A stretch of DNA of 26,722 nt from Clostridiales bacterium (GTDB lineage: Bacteria > Bacillota > Clostridia > Christensenellales > Aristaeellaceae), in the NCBI GenBank assembly GCA_004552515.1, contig SFOF01000007.1:1-26722 (forward strand), given 5' to 3'. The first letter of the stretch is position 1, and each line of letters opens with the position of its first letter. A program made the translations under genes and the position numbers. This document shows positions 1 through 8,254 of the stretch, in pieces. The notes under the pieces were generated by a model that saw only the letters and a list, made by a program, of their open reading frames with translations, was not told the origin of the DNA and did no database searches.

Positions 1-1954
1 GTTCGTCGTTCCTCGCCTTCGTCACGTCGCCCTCCGCCGTGAACGCGCCGTTTTCATACTGCGCGCTCACGAGATATGCGCCGTCGCGGGTGGGCTTCTG
101 GCGGGGCCGCGCGCCGCTCAGCTCGGGCATGAGCAGATTGTGATACTCGGGCATACCGCACAGAAGTGAATCCGGATGCGCGTAGCCCAGCACGCCGCGA
201 TCGATCAGCAGCTCCTCGCCCGCGGCCTGCAATACAATGCTGCCCTTGTCCATATGGAAGTGTCCCACGTCGGCCAGCCCGCAGAAGAAGCTCAGGCTGG
301 TGCGGCCAAAATCCTCGCTTCGCCGGATAATGCGCGTCTGCCCGATCGCCGGGAAGCTGAAGAAGCCCTCCTGAACGAACGGCGCGGGCGCGGGCAGACT
401 GTCGGGCATGATGATGAACAGATAGGGCGTGCCCGCCGAATGCTGGAGGTTGACCGCGGCCAGACGCAGATAGACCTCGTCGCCGGTGAGGGCATAGAAG
501 GAGGCCATGAGATCGGCGGAATAGCGCGTGCCATGATGCGCGTCGTTCAGGCTGATCGCCGCCGCGCCGTCGCCGGTGTCGGAGAGCAGCGAGAGCGCAT
601 AGCGGCCGGTCTTTTCCAGCGCGGGCGTGAGCATGCTGCCGAACGGCTTTTTGTGGAAGCGGGAGAGCAGATAGAGGATCGGCATGACCTGGCCGAACGT
701 GTAGCTCCAGTAGGACGGGCCCTCGGGCGTGCCGCCGTCGGCCATGATGTAGTTGCCGATCATTTCCATCAGATCGCGCTCGGCCTCGAGCACCTGCGCG
801 CCGTAGCGGGGATAAAAGTGCGCGCACGCCATCAGGCCGAACACGCGGCCACTGCTGAACACGATGCCCTGATTCATGCCGCGGATGTACTCCTGCCGCT
901 TGAAGTCGGACTCAATGCGGGGCAGTCCCTTCATGGCGATCGCGTCCACCAGAATCTCGCGGGCATAGGGGGTCAAAAAGCCGCCCGCCCAGTCGAGCAC
1001 CTGCGCGCAGCCGCGGCAGTAGACCTCCTCCGTAAAGGAGCGATGATGCCAGCCGCAGCCGGGCAGCGCGCCCATGATGCTCTCCGTCCAGTATTCGCAG
1101 TGGGCAGCGCTCAGGGCCATGCGCACGGCCATTTTCATCATGTCGGCGCGCTTTTCAATCAGACCGGCGAAGGCCAGCGCGCCCATCTGATAGGATGTGT
1201 CCTTCTTGCCCATGTCGCGCTTGGCCGTCCAGCGGCTGTCGGGATGCGGAATGTAGGTGCCGATGTCCTTTTCCGGCTCCCAGGTGAGATATTCCTCGGT
1301 CTTTTTGAGGAACGCGTCGTAGAGCGGCTTGAGCGCGCCGGCATGAACGCGCGCACGGAGGGCCTCCACGTCCTCCCTGCCGAACATGATGCCGATCTGC
1401 GGCTCAAATTCGCCGTCCTCGACCAGCATATCCGGCCAGTCGGGCGTAAAGACGCTCTTGCGCGCTTCCATCTCGGCCTGCCGCCGCGCGTTCGAAAGCC
1501 CCAGCCAGAGATACTGCGCGCCGCAGTCCTTTTCGCCGTCGCTCTCGAGAATGAGCGTGAGCGCCTCGAGCTTTCGCCCGCTGATCGGATAATCGCGCTC
1601 CACCGTTTCGTCCGGGCCGCTCTCGCGGTCGCACAGCGTCGTCCACGCGCCGTCGATCTTCGCGCGGATGGTCTGATAGACGCTGGCCGCCGCCGTGCCG
1701 AACACGCGGAATATGTCAAAATCGGAAATGTCCAAATCGCACGCGCGCGTCATCTCAACGCTGCGCCTTGCGCCGGCGTGCATGAACACGCGCACGCCGC
1801 ACCAGTCCTGCTCGGCGGTCACCGCGTCGGGATCGGAGCGCTTTATGTCGTAATGGGTCAGCTGGGAAATTTTGTTGTGCGGGCGGCTGCTGTCGCTGCC
1901 GTCGAAAAACGGCTCGATGATGGCCTCGGCCTCGTTGATTCTCTGAAGTCTCAT
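1..1954 (-). CDS. Heparinase II/III-like polysaccharide lyase family protein (3' end cut off)
   Basis: The frame is open from the ATG at 1954 to the left edge, giving 651 residues without a stop. The N-terminal two thirds look like the all-alpha toroid of heparinase II/III-type lyases. The stretch around 200–330 has DVGHFHMDKGSIVL followed by LLIDRGV and PEYHNLLMPE, which matches the start of the beta-sandwich heparinase II/III domain with its conserved His residues. Such enzymes cleave uronic-acid-containing glycans by beta-elimination; the substrate cannot be read from sequence. No signal peptide is visible at the N-terminus (MRLQRINEAEAIIEP), so the enzyme is probably cytoplasmic. AAAGGCGG lies about 10 nt upstream of the ATG, and a good promoter lies at 2033–2061. 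The C-terminus is outside the window. Confidence 0.85.
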   Translation of the reverse strand, partial: MRLQRINEAEAIIEPFFDGSDSSRPHNKISQLTHYDIKRSDPDAVTAEQDWCGVRVFMHAGARRSVEMTRACDLDISDFDIFRVFGTAAASVYQTIRAKIDGAWTTLCDRESGPDETVERDYPISGRKLEALTLILESDGEKDCGAQYLWLGLSNARRQAEMEARKSVFTPDWPDMLVEDGEFEPQIGIMFGREDVEALRARVHAGALKPLYDAFLKKTEEYLTWEPEKDIGTYIPHPDSRWTAKRDMGKKDTSYQMGALAFAGLIEKRADMMKMAVRMALSAAHCEYWTESIMGALPGCGWHHRSFTEEVYCRGCAQVLDWAGGFLTPYAREILVDAIAMKGLPRIESDFKRQEYIRGMNQGIVFSSGRVFGLMACAHFYPRYGAQVLEAERDLMEMIGNYIMADGGTPEGPSYWSYTFGQVMPILYLLSRFHKKPFGSMLTPALEKTGRYALSLLSDTGDGAAAISLNDAHHGTRYSADLMASFYALTGDEVYLRLAAVNLQHSAGTPYLFIIMPDSLPAPAPFVQEGFFSFPAIGQTRIIRRSEDFGRTSLSFFCGLADVGHFHMDKGSIVLQAAGEELLIDRGVLGYAHPDSLLCGMPEYHNLLMPELSGARPRQKPTRDGAYLVSAQYENGAFTAEGDVTKARNDE

Positions 1955-2032
1955 ATCTGTTTCCGCCTTTCCGCGCCCTCCTCATGGCGGCGCGTTTTCT
2001 TTTTGTGGGGGCAGTACCCAGAATCCGGCATT

Positions 2033-2061
2033 ATTATATCACACAAAGAATGGAAATTCAA
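2033..2061 (-). promoter_or_regulatory. Sigma-A-type promoter of the heparinase-like gene
   Basis: On the minus strand, TTGAAT (2061–2056), a 17-bp spacer and a perfect TATAAT (2038–2033) precede the gene. The predicted RNA start near 2026 gives a leader of about 70 nt. Confidence 0.65.
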
Positions 2062-2090
2062 CCCGAAATTGTCTCAAAAAGTTTACGATT

Positions 2091-2104
2091 GGTCTGTACA
2101 GACC
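2091..2104. promoter_or_regulatory. Perfect 14-bp palindrome, candidate operator between divergent promoters
   Basis: GGTCTGTACAGACC is its own reverse complement. It covers the -35 area of the rightward promoter and lies 30 bp upstream of the leftward -35 box, so a dimeric repressor bound here could act on both genes. The GGTCT half-site resembles that of GntR-family NagR/DasR sites, but the spacing is wider, so the regulator family is a guess. Confidence 0.5.
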
Positions 2105-2124
2105 GCCCCGCGCCATGCTATAAT
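2095..2124 (+). promoter_or_regulatory. Extended -10 promoter of the CorC-like gene
   Basis: TATAAT at 2119–2124 is preceded by TG at 2116–2117 (extended -10). A poor -35 (TGTACA, 2095–2100) lies 18 bp upstream, inside the palindrome. The leader to the start codon is about 35 nt. Confidence 0.7.
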
Positions 2125-2167
2125 AGACTGTATTATTCTATACGACTGAACTTTAGGAGGAATGATC

Positions 2168-3565
2168 TTGGATGCCGTTCCCTTGTGGCCGACGCTGATC
2201 TGGCCGCTCTGCCTCATTGCGCTCACGCTGCTGCTGACTCTGATGGAAACCGCCGCCGATTCGCTCAGCGAATCCCGGCTTGAACACCTGGCCGACGAAG
2301 GAGAAAGCAGAGCGCGCTCCATCCTCAAACGGCTGGACGACTGCGCAGGCCTCGGCGAGGGCATACAGTGCGCCCGCCATATGACGCTGCTGCTGCTGGG
2401 CTTCCTCAGCGGAATGTACATGAGCCGTCCGCTCTCGAACGCGCTGCTCGCTCTGCCCGCCATGAAGGGCGCGCCCGAGGCGCTGATCCGCGCGCTGTGC
2501 CTGATCGCCGTGCTGCTCGCGCTCTACACGCTCGTGCGGCTCTTCTGCATCGAGTGGGCGCGCCGCGTCGCCAATATGCACGTCGATTCGCTGATCCTCT
2601 CGCTGTTCTCGCCGATGATGTTCGTGCGCTGGCTGTTCCGGCCGATGACCGCGCTCTCGAGCGCCGTGGCGGGGCGGCTGATCCGCATGAGCGGCGCCGA
2701 TCCCGAAAAGGCTGAGGAAAACGTCACCGAGGACGAAATCCTCGCCATGGTGGACATCGGCGAGGAAAAGGGCGCGATCGAGAGCAGCGAAAAAGAGCTG
2801 ATCGAGAACGTCCTCGAGTTCAACAATACCACCGCCGAGGACTGCATGATCCATCGCACCGACGTGACCGCCGTGGACGTGGACACCAGCGAGGAGGAAT
2901 TCGTCGATCTGGTGCGCGAAACCGGTTTTTCGCGTTTCCCCGTCTATGAGGACGACATCGATTCCATCCTCGGCATACTGACCACGCGCGATTATCTGCT
3001 CAACGCGCGCCGTCCCCAGGGCGAGCGCAAGACCATCCGCGAGCTGCTGCGCCCGGCCTACTTTATCCCCGAATCGGTGCGCGCCGACGTGCTCTTCCGC
3101 GAAATGCAGAACCGCAAGTGCCACATGGCCATCGTCGTGGACGAATACGGCGGCACGAGCGGCCTGATCACGCTCGAGGATCTGCTTGAGGAGCTGGTGG
3201 GCAACATCTACGATGAGTTCGACCCGCAGGCCAAGGCCGACATCATCGCGCAGGGCGACGGCACATGGCGCGTCAACGGCTCGGTCGAGCTGGACCGGCT
3301 GTGCGAAACCATCGGCGTGGAGGAGATCGAATCGGACGAATTCGACACGCTGGGCGGGCTGATCTTCAGCCAGCTGACCGCCATCCCCGAGGACGGCAGT
3401 CATCCCGAGGTGGACTGCTTCGGGCTGCACATCCGCGTGGAGGAGCTGACCGATCACCGCGTCGAATGGGCGACCGTCTCCAGGCATCCGGATGAGCCGG
3501 ACGCAGACGATGAAAAGAGCGATAAATCCGACAAAAGACCCGAAAAGAGCAAAAAGGACGAATGA
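2168..3565 (+). CDS. CNNM/CorC (HlyC-type) membrane protein, DUF21–CBS–CorC_HlyC
   Basis: This integral membrane protein belongs to the CNNM/CorC family, whose members are linked to Mg2+/Co2+ efflux. Hydrophobic segments near residues 8–28, 70–95, 105–130 and 140–165 make the DUF21 region. Two CBS domains follow, at about 210–330 (GFSRFPVYEDDIDSILGIL; MAIVVDEYGGTSGLITLEDL), with a CorC_HlyC ion-transporter-associated domain at about 345–435 and a charged tail rich in Asp/Lys. Start choice: AGGAGG at 2155–2160 is only 1 nt from the ATG at 2162 but 7 nt from an in-frame TTG at 2168, so TTG is preferred (465 aa). A strong terminator follows. The gene is divergent from the heparinase-like gene. 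The family is often misnamed hemolysin; ion specificity cannot be told. Confidence 0.88.
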   Translation: MDAVPLWPTLIWPLCLIALTLLLTLMETAADSLSESRLEHLADEGESRARSILKRLDDCAGLGEGIQCARHMTLLLLGFLSGMYMSRPLSNALLALPAMKGAPEALIRALCLIAVLLALYTLVRLFCIEWARRVANMHVDSLILSLFSPMMFVRWLFRPMTALSSAVAGRLIRMSGADPEKAEENVTEDEILAMVDIGEEKGAIESSEKELIENVLEFNNTTAEDCMIHRTDVTAVDVDTSEEEFVDLVRETGFSRFPVYEDDIDSILGILTTRDYLLNARRPQGERKTIRELLRPAYFIPESVRADVLFREMQNRKCHMAIVVDEYGGTSGLITLEDLLEELVGNIYDEFDPQAKADIIAQGDGTWRVNGSVELDRLCETIGVEEIESDEFDTLGGLIFSQLTAIPEDGSHPEVDCFGLHIRVEELTDHRVEWATVSRHPDEPDADDEKSDKSDKRPEKSKKDE

Positions 3566-3573
3566 CATTCATC

Positions 3574-3605
3574 CCGCCTGACGAACGCCGTCGGGCGGTT
3601 TTTTT
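3574..3605 (+). terminator. Rho-independent terminator of the CorC-like gene
   Basis: A 10-bp stem (3574–3583 with 3589–3598, one T·G pair) with a 5-nt loop is followed by seven T residues (3599–3605). Confidence 0.9.
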
Positions 3606-3608
3606 GTG

Positions 3609-3638
3609 TTGCGCTCACCCCCGCCGGCGTGGTATGAT
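3609..3638 (+). promoter_or_regulatory. Candidate promoter of the SGNH hydrolase gene
   Basis: TATGAT at 3633–3638 lies 18 bp after a weak TTGCGC (3609–3614). The leader of about 140 nt contains a 6-bp hairpin (3665–3670 with 3676–3681). Confidence 0.4.
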
Positions 3639-3784
3639 AGGAACGGTTCGCGCGCGCCTTCATCCCCGGCGCGGAGCCGGGAACCCCGTCAAGTGAAAAA
3701 ACGCGCCAAATCACCGCTTTAGCTGCTTTTCAAACGCGCGCTTCAGGGGCGCAGACTTTCTTCACCCGAAAGGAGATCATTCCC

Positions 3785-4864
3785 ATGAGAGACTGCACGC
3801 AGTATATCCATGCCCGCCGCCCGCTCTATCACACCGCCGAGGCCATCCGCCGCGGCCACATCACCATCGGCTTCATCGGCGGCTCGATCACCGAGCCGGT
3901 CGCCGACGGCCATCGCTGGAGCGGCAAGATCATCGACTGGTTCGTCGCCGAATTTCCCGGCCTGATCGTCGATGAGGAAAACGCCGCCAAGGGCGCGACC
4001 GGATCGCTCAACGCCATACTGCGCGTCGAGGACGACATTCTCGCCTACAACTGCGATCTGGTCTTTGTCGAGACGGCGGTCAACGACGGCGAAAAGGCGT
4101 GGGGCGCGTGCCGCGAGGGCATACTGCGCAAGCTGATGAAGAACGACGTGTGTGACGTCGTGCTGACCTACACCTACTCTCAGGCCATGTACGAGACGAT
4201 GCTCGCGGGCAAGCTGCCTCAGACCATCCTCGACTGGGAGGAGCTGGCCGAGCACTATCAGCTCAGCAGCGTCCACATGGCGCGCTATACCTTCGATCTG
4301 GTGATGGACGGCTTCCTGCGCTGGGACGAATGGCTGCCCGACACGCTGCATCCCGATCATGCCGGCAGCCGCCTGTACGCCGAGCCGGTCTGCCGCCTGC
4401 TCCGCCGCGAAATCGACACGGCGCGGCCCGTGAGCATACCGCTCCCCGCGCCGCTGCACGCGGACAACTGGGAGAACGTCCACATACTGCCCTTTGACCA
4501 GGTGGAGCGCGTCGGCGCGTGGCGGCAGGTTCACGAGCGCCGCCTGCCCTCGGTGCATCACATGCTCTGCACCTCCTCGATGACCTCCAGCCTGCGCTTC
4601 GAGTTCGAGGGCACGGGACTGCTGCTGCACCTGCTCAGCGGCGGCCTGTTTGCGGCCTACAAAATCCGCATCGACGGCGGCGAGTGGATCGACAAGAACG
4701 ATCCGCTGCCCGCCTGGGGCCTGAACGCTACCGACTGGCTGCGCGAGGATGTGCCCGTCTCCGGTCTGCCCGCCGGCCGCCATACCGCCGAAATCGCGCC
4801 GGAATTCGCGCAGGGCGGCCGCGCGACCCGCTTCCAGCTGGGCATGATCGGCGTGATCTGCTAA
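3785..4864 (+). CDS. SGNH/GDSL-type hydrolase (probable carbohydrate esterase)
   Basis: This 359-aa protein has the four SGNH blocks. Block I is FIGGSITEP with the nucleophile Ser34. Block II is GATGS around Gly70–73. Block III is ETAVND with Asn100. Block V is DTLHP with Asp186 and His189. Family members remove acyl groups such as acetyl from glycans or lipids; the substrate is unknown. Residues from about 215 to the end form a separate, beta-rich region (LRFEFEGTGLLLHLL…IRIDGGEW), which may be a glycan-binding or accessory sandwich (inference). No signal peptide is visible. AAAGGAG at 3769–3775 is 9 nt from the ATG. It is a single-gene unit between two terminators. Confidence 0.85.
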   Translation: MRDCTQYIHARRPLYHTAEAIRRGHITIGFIGGSITEPVADGHRWSGKIIDWFVAEFPGLIVDEENAAKGATGSLNAILRVEDDILAYNCDLVFVETAVNDGEKAWGACREGILRKLMKNDVCDVVLTYTYSQAMYETMLAGKLPQTILDWEELAEHYQLSSVHMARYTFDLVMDGFLRWDEWLPDTLHPDHAGSRLYAEPVCRLLRREIDTARPVSIPLPAPLHADNWENVHILPFDQVERVGAWRQVHERRLPSVHHMLCTSSMTSSLRFEFEGTGLLLHLLSGGLFAAYKIRIDGGEWIDKNDPLPAWGLNATDWLREDVPVSGLPAGRHTAEIAPEFAQGGRATRFQLGMIGVIC

Positions 4865-4875
4865 AATATACAGTC

Positions 4876-4920
4876 AGCGCCCCGCAGAGGTGAGTTTTTC
4901 CTCTGCGGGGCGCTCGCTTT
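4876..4920 (+). terminator. Terminator-type hairpin after the SGNH gene
   Basis: There is a perfect 15-bp inverted repeat (4876–4890 with 4900–4914) with a 9-nt loop. The T-run after it is short (CGCTTT), so termination is likely but not textbook. Confidence 0.7.
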
Positions 4921-4994
4921 GCGCGGGCCGTCTGCAAGGACGTTCGGCCGTCTCAATGCCGTCCGGCGCTTTGTCCGCGTCCCGCCGCACAAGC

Positions 4995-5033
4995 AAAAAG
5001 CATGACCCTCCCTATGCGGGAAGCCATGCTTTT
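4995..5033 (-). terminator. Rho-independent terminator of the GH99-like gene
   Basis: The 9-bp arms AAAAGCATG (4996–5004) and CATGCTTTT (5025–5033) enclose a second 4-bp stem (TCCC/GGGA). Read on the minus strand, it ends in a run of T and lies just after the stop at 5055. The A/T-symmetric arms could also help termination on the plus strand. Confidence 0.8.
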
Positions 5034-5054
5034 CTTATATATCTATACCGCGCG

Positions 5055-6077
5055 CTACTGCGCCGTTCCCTTGAGAATCTCAACCGCCCTTTTGTAATGC
5101 TCGAGCCGCCTGCAGTCCGGCTTTCCATCCGCGCCGAGCGTCGGGCAGACATAGCCGCCCTCTTCAAATTCATTCCAGGCGAACGAAAGCACATGGCCGC
5201 TCTTCACAAATTGGCTGTTCTTCTCCATCCACGCTTTCAGAGCGCGCGCCGCCGCTTCGAAGCCGTTTCCGTCGTTGTCCTCAACGTAGACTCTGTCGGG
5301 ATAGGCCGCCCACGGCGTGGGGCGCTCAAAGCGCGGCGTGGGATTCCAGCCCGTCGAAAACTCGGGAATGAGCTGCAAGCCGTATTCTTTGCGCGCCTCG
5401 TTGTTCTTCATCACGTTTTCGGCAAAGGCGGCATAGCCGCTCTCGCCGGAGGAGCCGTCCGCATAGGTCGACGCCGCGTCCGCCAGAGAATAGTCCTTCC
5501 CGTCCGGCTCGTTGCCGAAAATGCAGACGTACGCCTCCAGACCGACGCTTCTCGCCGCCGCGCGCACATTCTGAATATGGTCGACGCAATACCCGCCGAA
5601 AATGAACACCAGCGGCCGGCCGTCAATTTTGTGATAATACGGCTTTGTCATGGCCAGCGCCAGCTTCTCCCAATCGGCCGCGCTGTAGCCGTGCATCCCC
5701 AGTATGATGGCGCACAGGTCGATTCTGTCGTTCATCGGGCTGCTCTCGAACAGATGACGCGCCCGGTTGAGCTCGTGAATATAGGGTCGGATGGCCTCGT
5801 ACCGATTGCCGCCGGGCAGCTCGGGTTCAAGCGCCTCCTCCGTATACCAGCAGTAGGCAAAATAGTCTATGCCCGCGTCGATGGCAAATTGCAACTCGCG
5901 GTCATAGTCCCGCTGCGTGCGCTCGGGAAAGCGCCAGCCGTCGCCGTCCTTCACGGCGTAATAGGGCAGGCGGCTCTTCCATTTCTCGCAGCCCAGCGAA
6001 TTCATCGCCCAGTGGCCGAAAAACGTGTCCTCCGTCAATCCCGCGTCCCAATTGATCATGCCGACTTTAACGTCCAT
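5055..6077 (-). CDS. GH99/WbsX-like glycan-active protein
   Basis: The 340-aa protein has the layout of the WbsX/GH99-like family, a TIM-barrel fold. An opening strand (KVGMINWDAGLTEDTFFGHW) is followed by YDRELQFAIDAGIDYFAYCWY near residues 58–78. A central RPLVFIFGGYCVD strand follows near 180, and a terminal FAWNEFEEGGYVCPT near 305 is the family's WNE/EG signature. Members act as glycoside hydrolases or sit in polysaccharide loci; substrate and catalytic mechanism are not resolved here. No signal peptide is seen. GAGAGG is 7 nt before the ATG. It lies 52 bp downstream of the Hsp70-like gene on the same strand, with no clear promoter between, so it may be cotranscribed. A strong terminator follows. 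Confidence 0.75.
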   Translation of the reverse strand: MDVKVGMINWDAGLTEDTFFGHWAMNSLGCEKWKSRLPYYAVKDGDGWRFPERTQRDYDRELQFAIDAGIDYFAYCWYTEEALEPELPGGNRYEAIRPYIHELNRARHLFESSPMNDRIDLCAIILGMHGYSAADWEKLALAMTKPYYHKIDGRPLVFIFGGYCVDHIQNVRAAARSVGLEAYVCIFGNEPDGKDYSLADAASTYADGSSGESGYAAFAENVMKNNEARKEYGLQLIPEFSTGWNPTPRFERPTPWAAYPDRVYVEDNDGNGFEAAARALKAWMEKNSQFVKSGHVLSFAWNEFEEGGYVCPTLGADGKPDCRRLEHYKRAVEILKGTAQ

Positions 6078-6129
6078 GTTCCTTCCTCTCCCATGCTCTT
6101 CAAATATCGCCTTATCCTAAAGCGTTCTT

Positions 6130-8109
6130 TCAGTGGATCATCAGCGCCGCGCGCTCCATCATGCGCCGGAGCTGATCCTCTATGGACGATGCGATCTCGC
6201 GCACCATGGCCTGCACGTTCTCCGAGGGCGGATCGATCTCGCGCATGAGCTGGCTCTCCACGCCCGCCCGAATCTCATCGCGGCGCTTGTCCAGGCTCTT
6301 TTTGAAAAAGCGCGGCGTGATCATGCGGCGCACGGTCAGCGGCAGCTCCGCCTTGCGCAGCATCCGCTCGGCCGTCTCCGTGCCGATGACCGCGGCCAGC
6401 AGGCCCACGAGGAAGCCGATCGCCAGCCCCGGCGCGCCCGCCGCCAGCAGCGCCAGTCCGCTCCCGCCCAGCAGAGCCGCCAGAAGCGAGGCCACGATCA
6501 CGTCGATCAGCGCCTTGATCTGGTCGGTTTTGAGCAGCGCGTCGGCGCTCACCTCGAGCTGAGATACGCCCACGCCCAGCGTATCGGGCAGGCGCAGCGA
6601 GGTGCGCGGCAGGTCGAATCGGTCGCAGATGGGGTCGGTCAGCATTTCCATGTCCGGACGCAGCCGCATGACCCACTCGCTCACCGCCGGACGCAGCGCG
6701 CCGGCCAGACGGCCGTCCTCCGCCCTGCGCTGGAGACGCGCCGTCAGCTCCGCGCCGATGTCGTTGAACGTTTTCAGTCCGCCGCCGCGCCACAGCTCGA
6801 ACACCTCGGGCGCCAGCTCGTCCAGCATAAGATCGGTCAGCGGCGCGGAAACCGCCGTGAACAGCCCGCTCAGGCGCGAGAGCACCATGTTCTCCATGTC
6901 GTCGGAGCGGATCAGCGCGTCCACCGCCGCCTCGAAGCCGCGCGTTTTCTGATCGATGCGCAGCGCATAGCACAGCCCGCGCGCAATCGAAAATTCCGGC
7001 TCCAGCGCGCGCAGCAGCTGCGCCTGGGGAAAGCGCTTCCTCGCCAGATCGCCGATCAGGGGCATGCGCGACGCGCCGCCGGTGAGCAGGATGATCTGCG
7101 GCACTTCGCCATCCAGCCGGTTCACGGCCTCGTTCAGCGCGCGTTCATACGCGTCCGTAAAGGAGATTCCGCCCAGCGAGTCCACGCCCTGCGAGAGGAT
7201 CGCCGCCATGTCCGCGTCATTGCAGGCTATATCGAGCGTCAGCGGCCTGCGGCCCGCGTAGATCTTGACCGCCGATTCCGCCCGACTCGCCCCGCCGCGC
7301 CCCGCCTGCGTAAAGTACATTTCCTTGACACGCCGTGCCTCAAATTCGCAGCGCGCGCGGTATTGCGGGAAGCGCTCGAGCGCCTCCTCGATCTGCGCCC
7401 GCTCGGGGCTTCTGCGCACGTTTTTGTCCAGCAGCAGCCGGTCGATCAGCCCGCCGCCCAGACTCACCGCGCCGAAATCGCACACCGTCAGGCTGCGCTC
7501 GGCCAGATCGGAAACAAACGTGAAATCAATCGTCGATGACCCCGCGTCGATGATCAGCGTGGGCAGCGTCAGCAGCTCGTCGGACACGCGCAGCTCGCCC
7601 GATTCCCGCGCGAACATGAACGCCGCGCGCGATTCGCTGATCACCTCGCAGTTGACCATGCCGGCGCGCTCAAACAGCCGCTTATAGGCCGCGCGCGTCT
7701 CCGGCGGCCAGCCCGAGGGGCAGCCGATGAAAAAGCAGGCCGTCTGGGGGCTTTCCAGCCGGCCGTCCTTCATGAGCTGGGCGAGAATCTCCCGCGCGAA
7801 CATGACGATCAGCGCGCCCGCGCCGGCCTCGTCCGTGAGATAGCGGCTCTTGAAGCGCAGCTCCAGCCAATCCGCGCCGGTCAGATGGCACGCCTCCTCG
7901 CCGATGAACAGGCCGCGTTCCGGATGCGAGGCCAGCGCCGTGATGACGCTTCTTCGCCCGCGCAGCTCGATCAGCTGCGGCTCGACGCGCTTTCCCGCGC
8001 GCATCCAGGCCACGGCGCTCTCGCCGTCGCCCAGATCGAAGCCGAAATAATCGGCGATCGCCGGATTCTCTCTTTCCGGAATGTTTTTTTCGATGATCGG
8101 ATTTTCCAT
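6130..8109 (-). CDS. Hsp70/actin-like ATPase with hydrophobic C-terminal segment
   Basis: The first ~385 of 659 residues have the Hsp70 nucleotide-binding plan. Phosphate-1 is FGFDLGDGESAV (23–34). A DnaK-like IGCPSGW…EVISESRAAF stretch covers 128–164. Phosphate-2 is LIIDAGSSTIDFTFV (185–199), and the adenosine motif is LLTGGASRMP (341–350). No DnaK-type peptide-binding domain is recognisable. Residues 400–530 are helical with an unknown role, 533–578 are Gly/Ala/Leu-rich and look like a membrane hairpin, and the last 80 residues are charged helix. The ATG at 8109 is chosen because AGGAG lies 11 nt upstream; the frame is open back to 8235, but that extension is Arg/Pro-rich and unlike the domain. 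The membrane-protein gene lies 145 bp upstream on the same strand. An atypical membrane-attached chaperone is likely; the client is unknown. Confidence 0.75.
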   Translation of the reverse strand: MENPIIEKNIPERENPAIADYFGFDLGDGESAVAWMRAGKRVEPQLIELRGRRSVITALASHPERGLFIGEEACHLTGADWLELRFKSRYLTDEAGAGALIVMFAREILAQLMKDGRLESPQTACFFIGCPSGWPPETRAAYKRLFERAGMVNCEVISESRAAFMFARESGELRVSDELLTLPTLIIDAGSSTIDFTFVSDLAERSLTVCDFGAVSLGGGLIDRLLLDKNVRRSPERAQIEEALERFPQYRARCEFEARRVKEMYFTQAGRGGASRAESAVKIYAGRRPLTLDIACNDADMAAILSQGVDSLGGISFTDAYERALNEAVNRLDGEVPQIILLTGGASRMPLIGDLARKRFPQAQLLRALEPEFSIARGLCYALRIDQKTRGFEAAVDALIRSDDMENMVLSRLSGLFTAVSAPLTDLMLDELAPEVFELWRGGGLKTFNDIGAELTARLQRRAEDGRLAGALRPAVSEWVMRLRPDMEMLTDPICDRFDLPRTSLRLPDTLGVGVSQLEVSADALLKTDQIKALIDVIVASLLAALLGGSGLALLAAGAPGLAIGFLVGLLAAVIGTETAERMLRKAELPLTVRRMITPRFFKKSLDKRRDEIRAGVESQLMREIDPPSENVQAMVREIASSIEDQLRRMMERAALMIH

Positions 8110-8254
8110 AATCGGATGTTCTCCTGTTGCTTTGCTGAATAATCGCGCTCGAAAAGCGCGCGGCGGCGGCCAATCCACCGCACCATATCGTTTACGCGCA
8201 AAGCGCATCGCCCTCGGCGCGGCGCTTCCACGCACGCTTTTGGCGCGGCGTTCC

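Noticed and set aside
176..2149. Long plus-strand open frame opposite the heparinase-like gene
   Set aside because: It is antisense to a clearly conserved protein, has His/Arg/Ala-rich composition with no domain, and arises from high-GC codon use.
2162..2167. ATG at 2162 as start of the CorC-like gene
   Set aside because: It is only 1 nt after AGGAGG, too close for initiation; the TTG at 2168 has normal spacing.
8110..8235. N-terminal extension of the Hsp70-like protein
   Set aside because: The extension is Arg/Pro-rich and not family-like, while the ATG at 8109 has an AGGAG site upstream.
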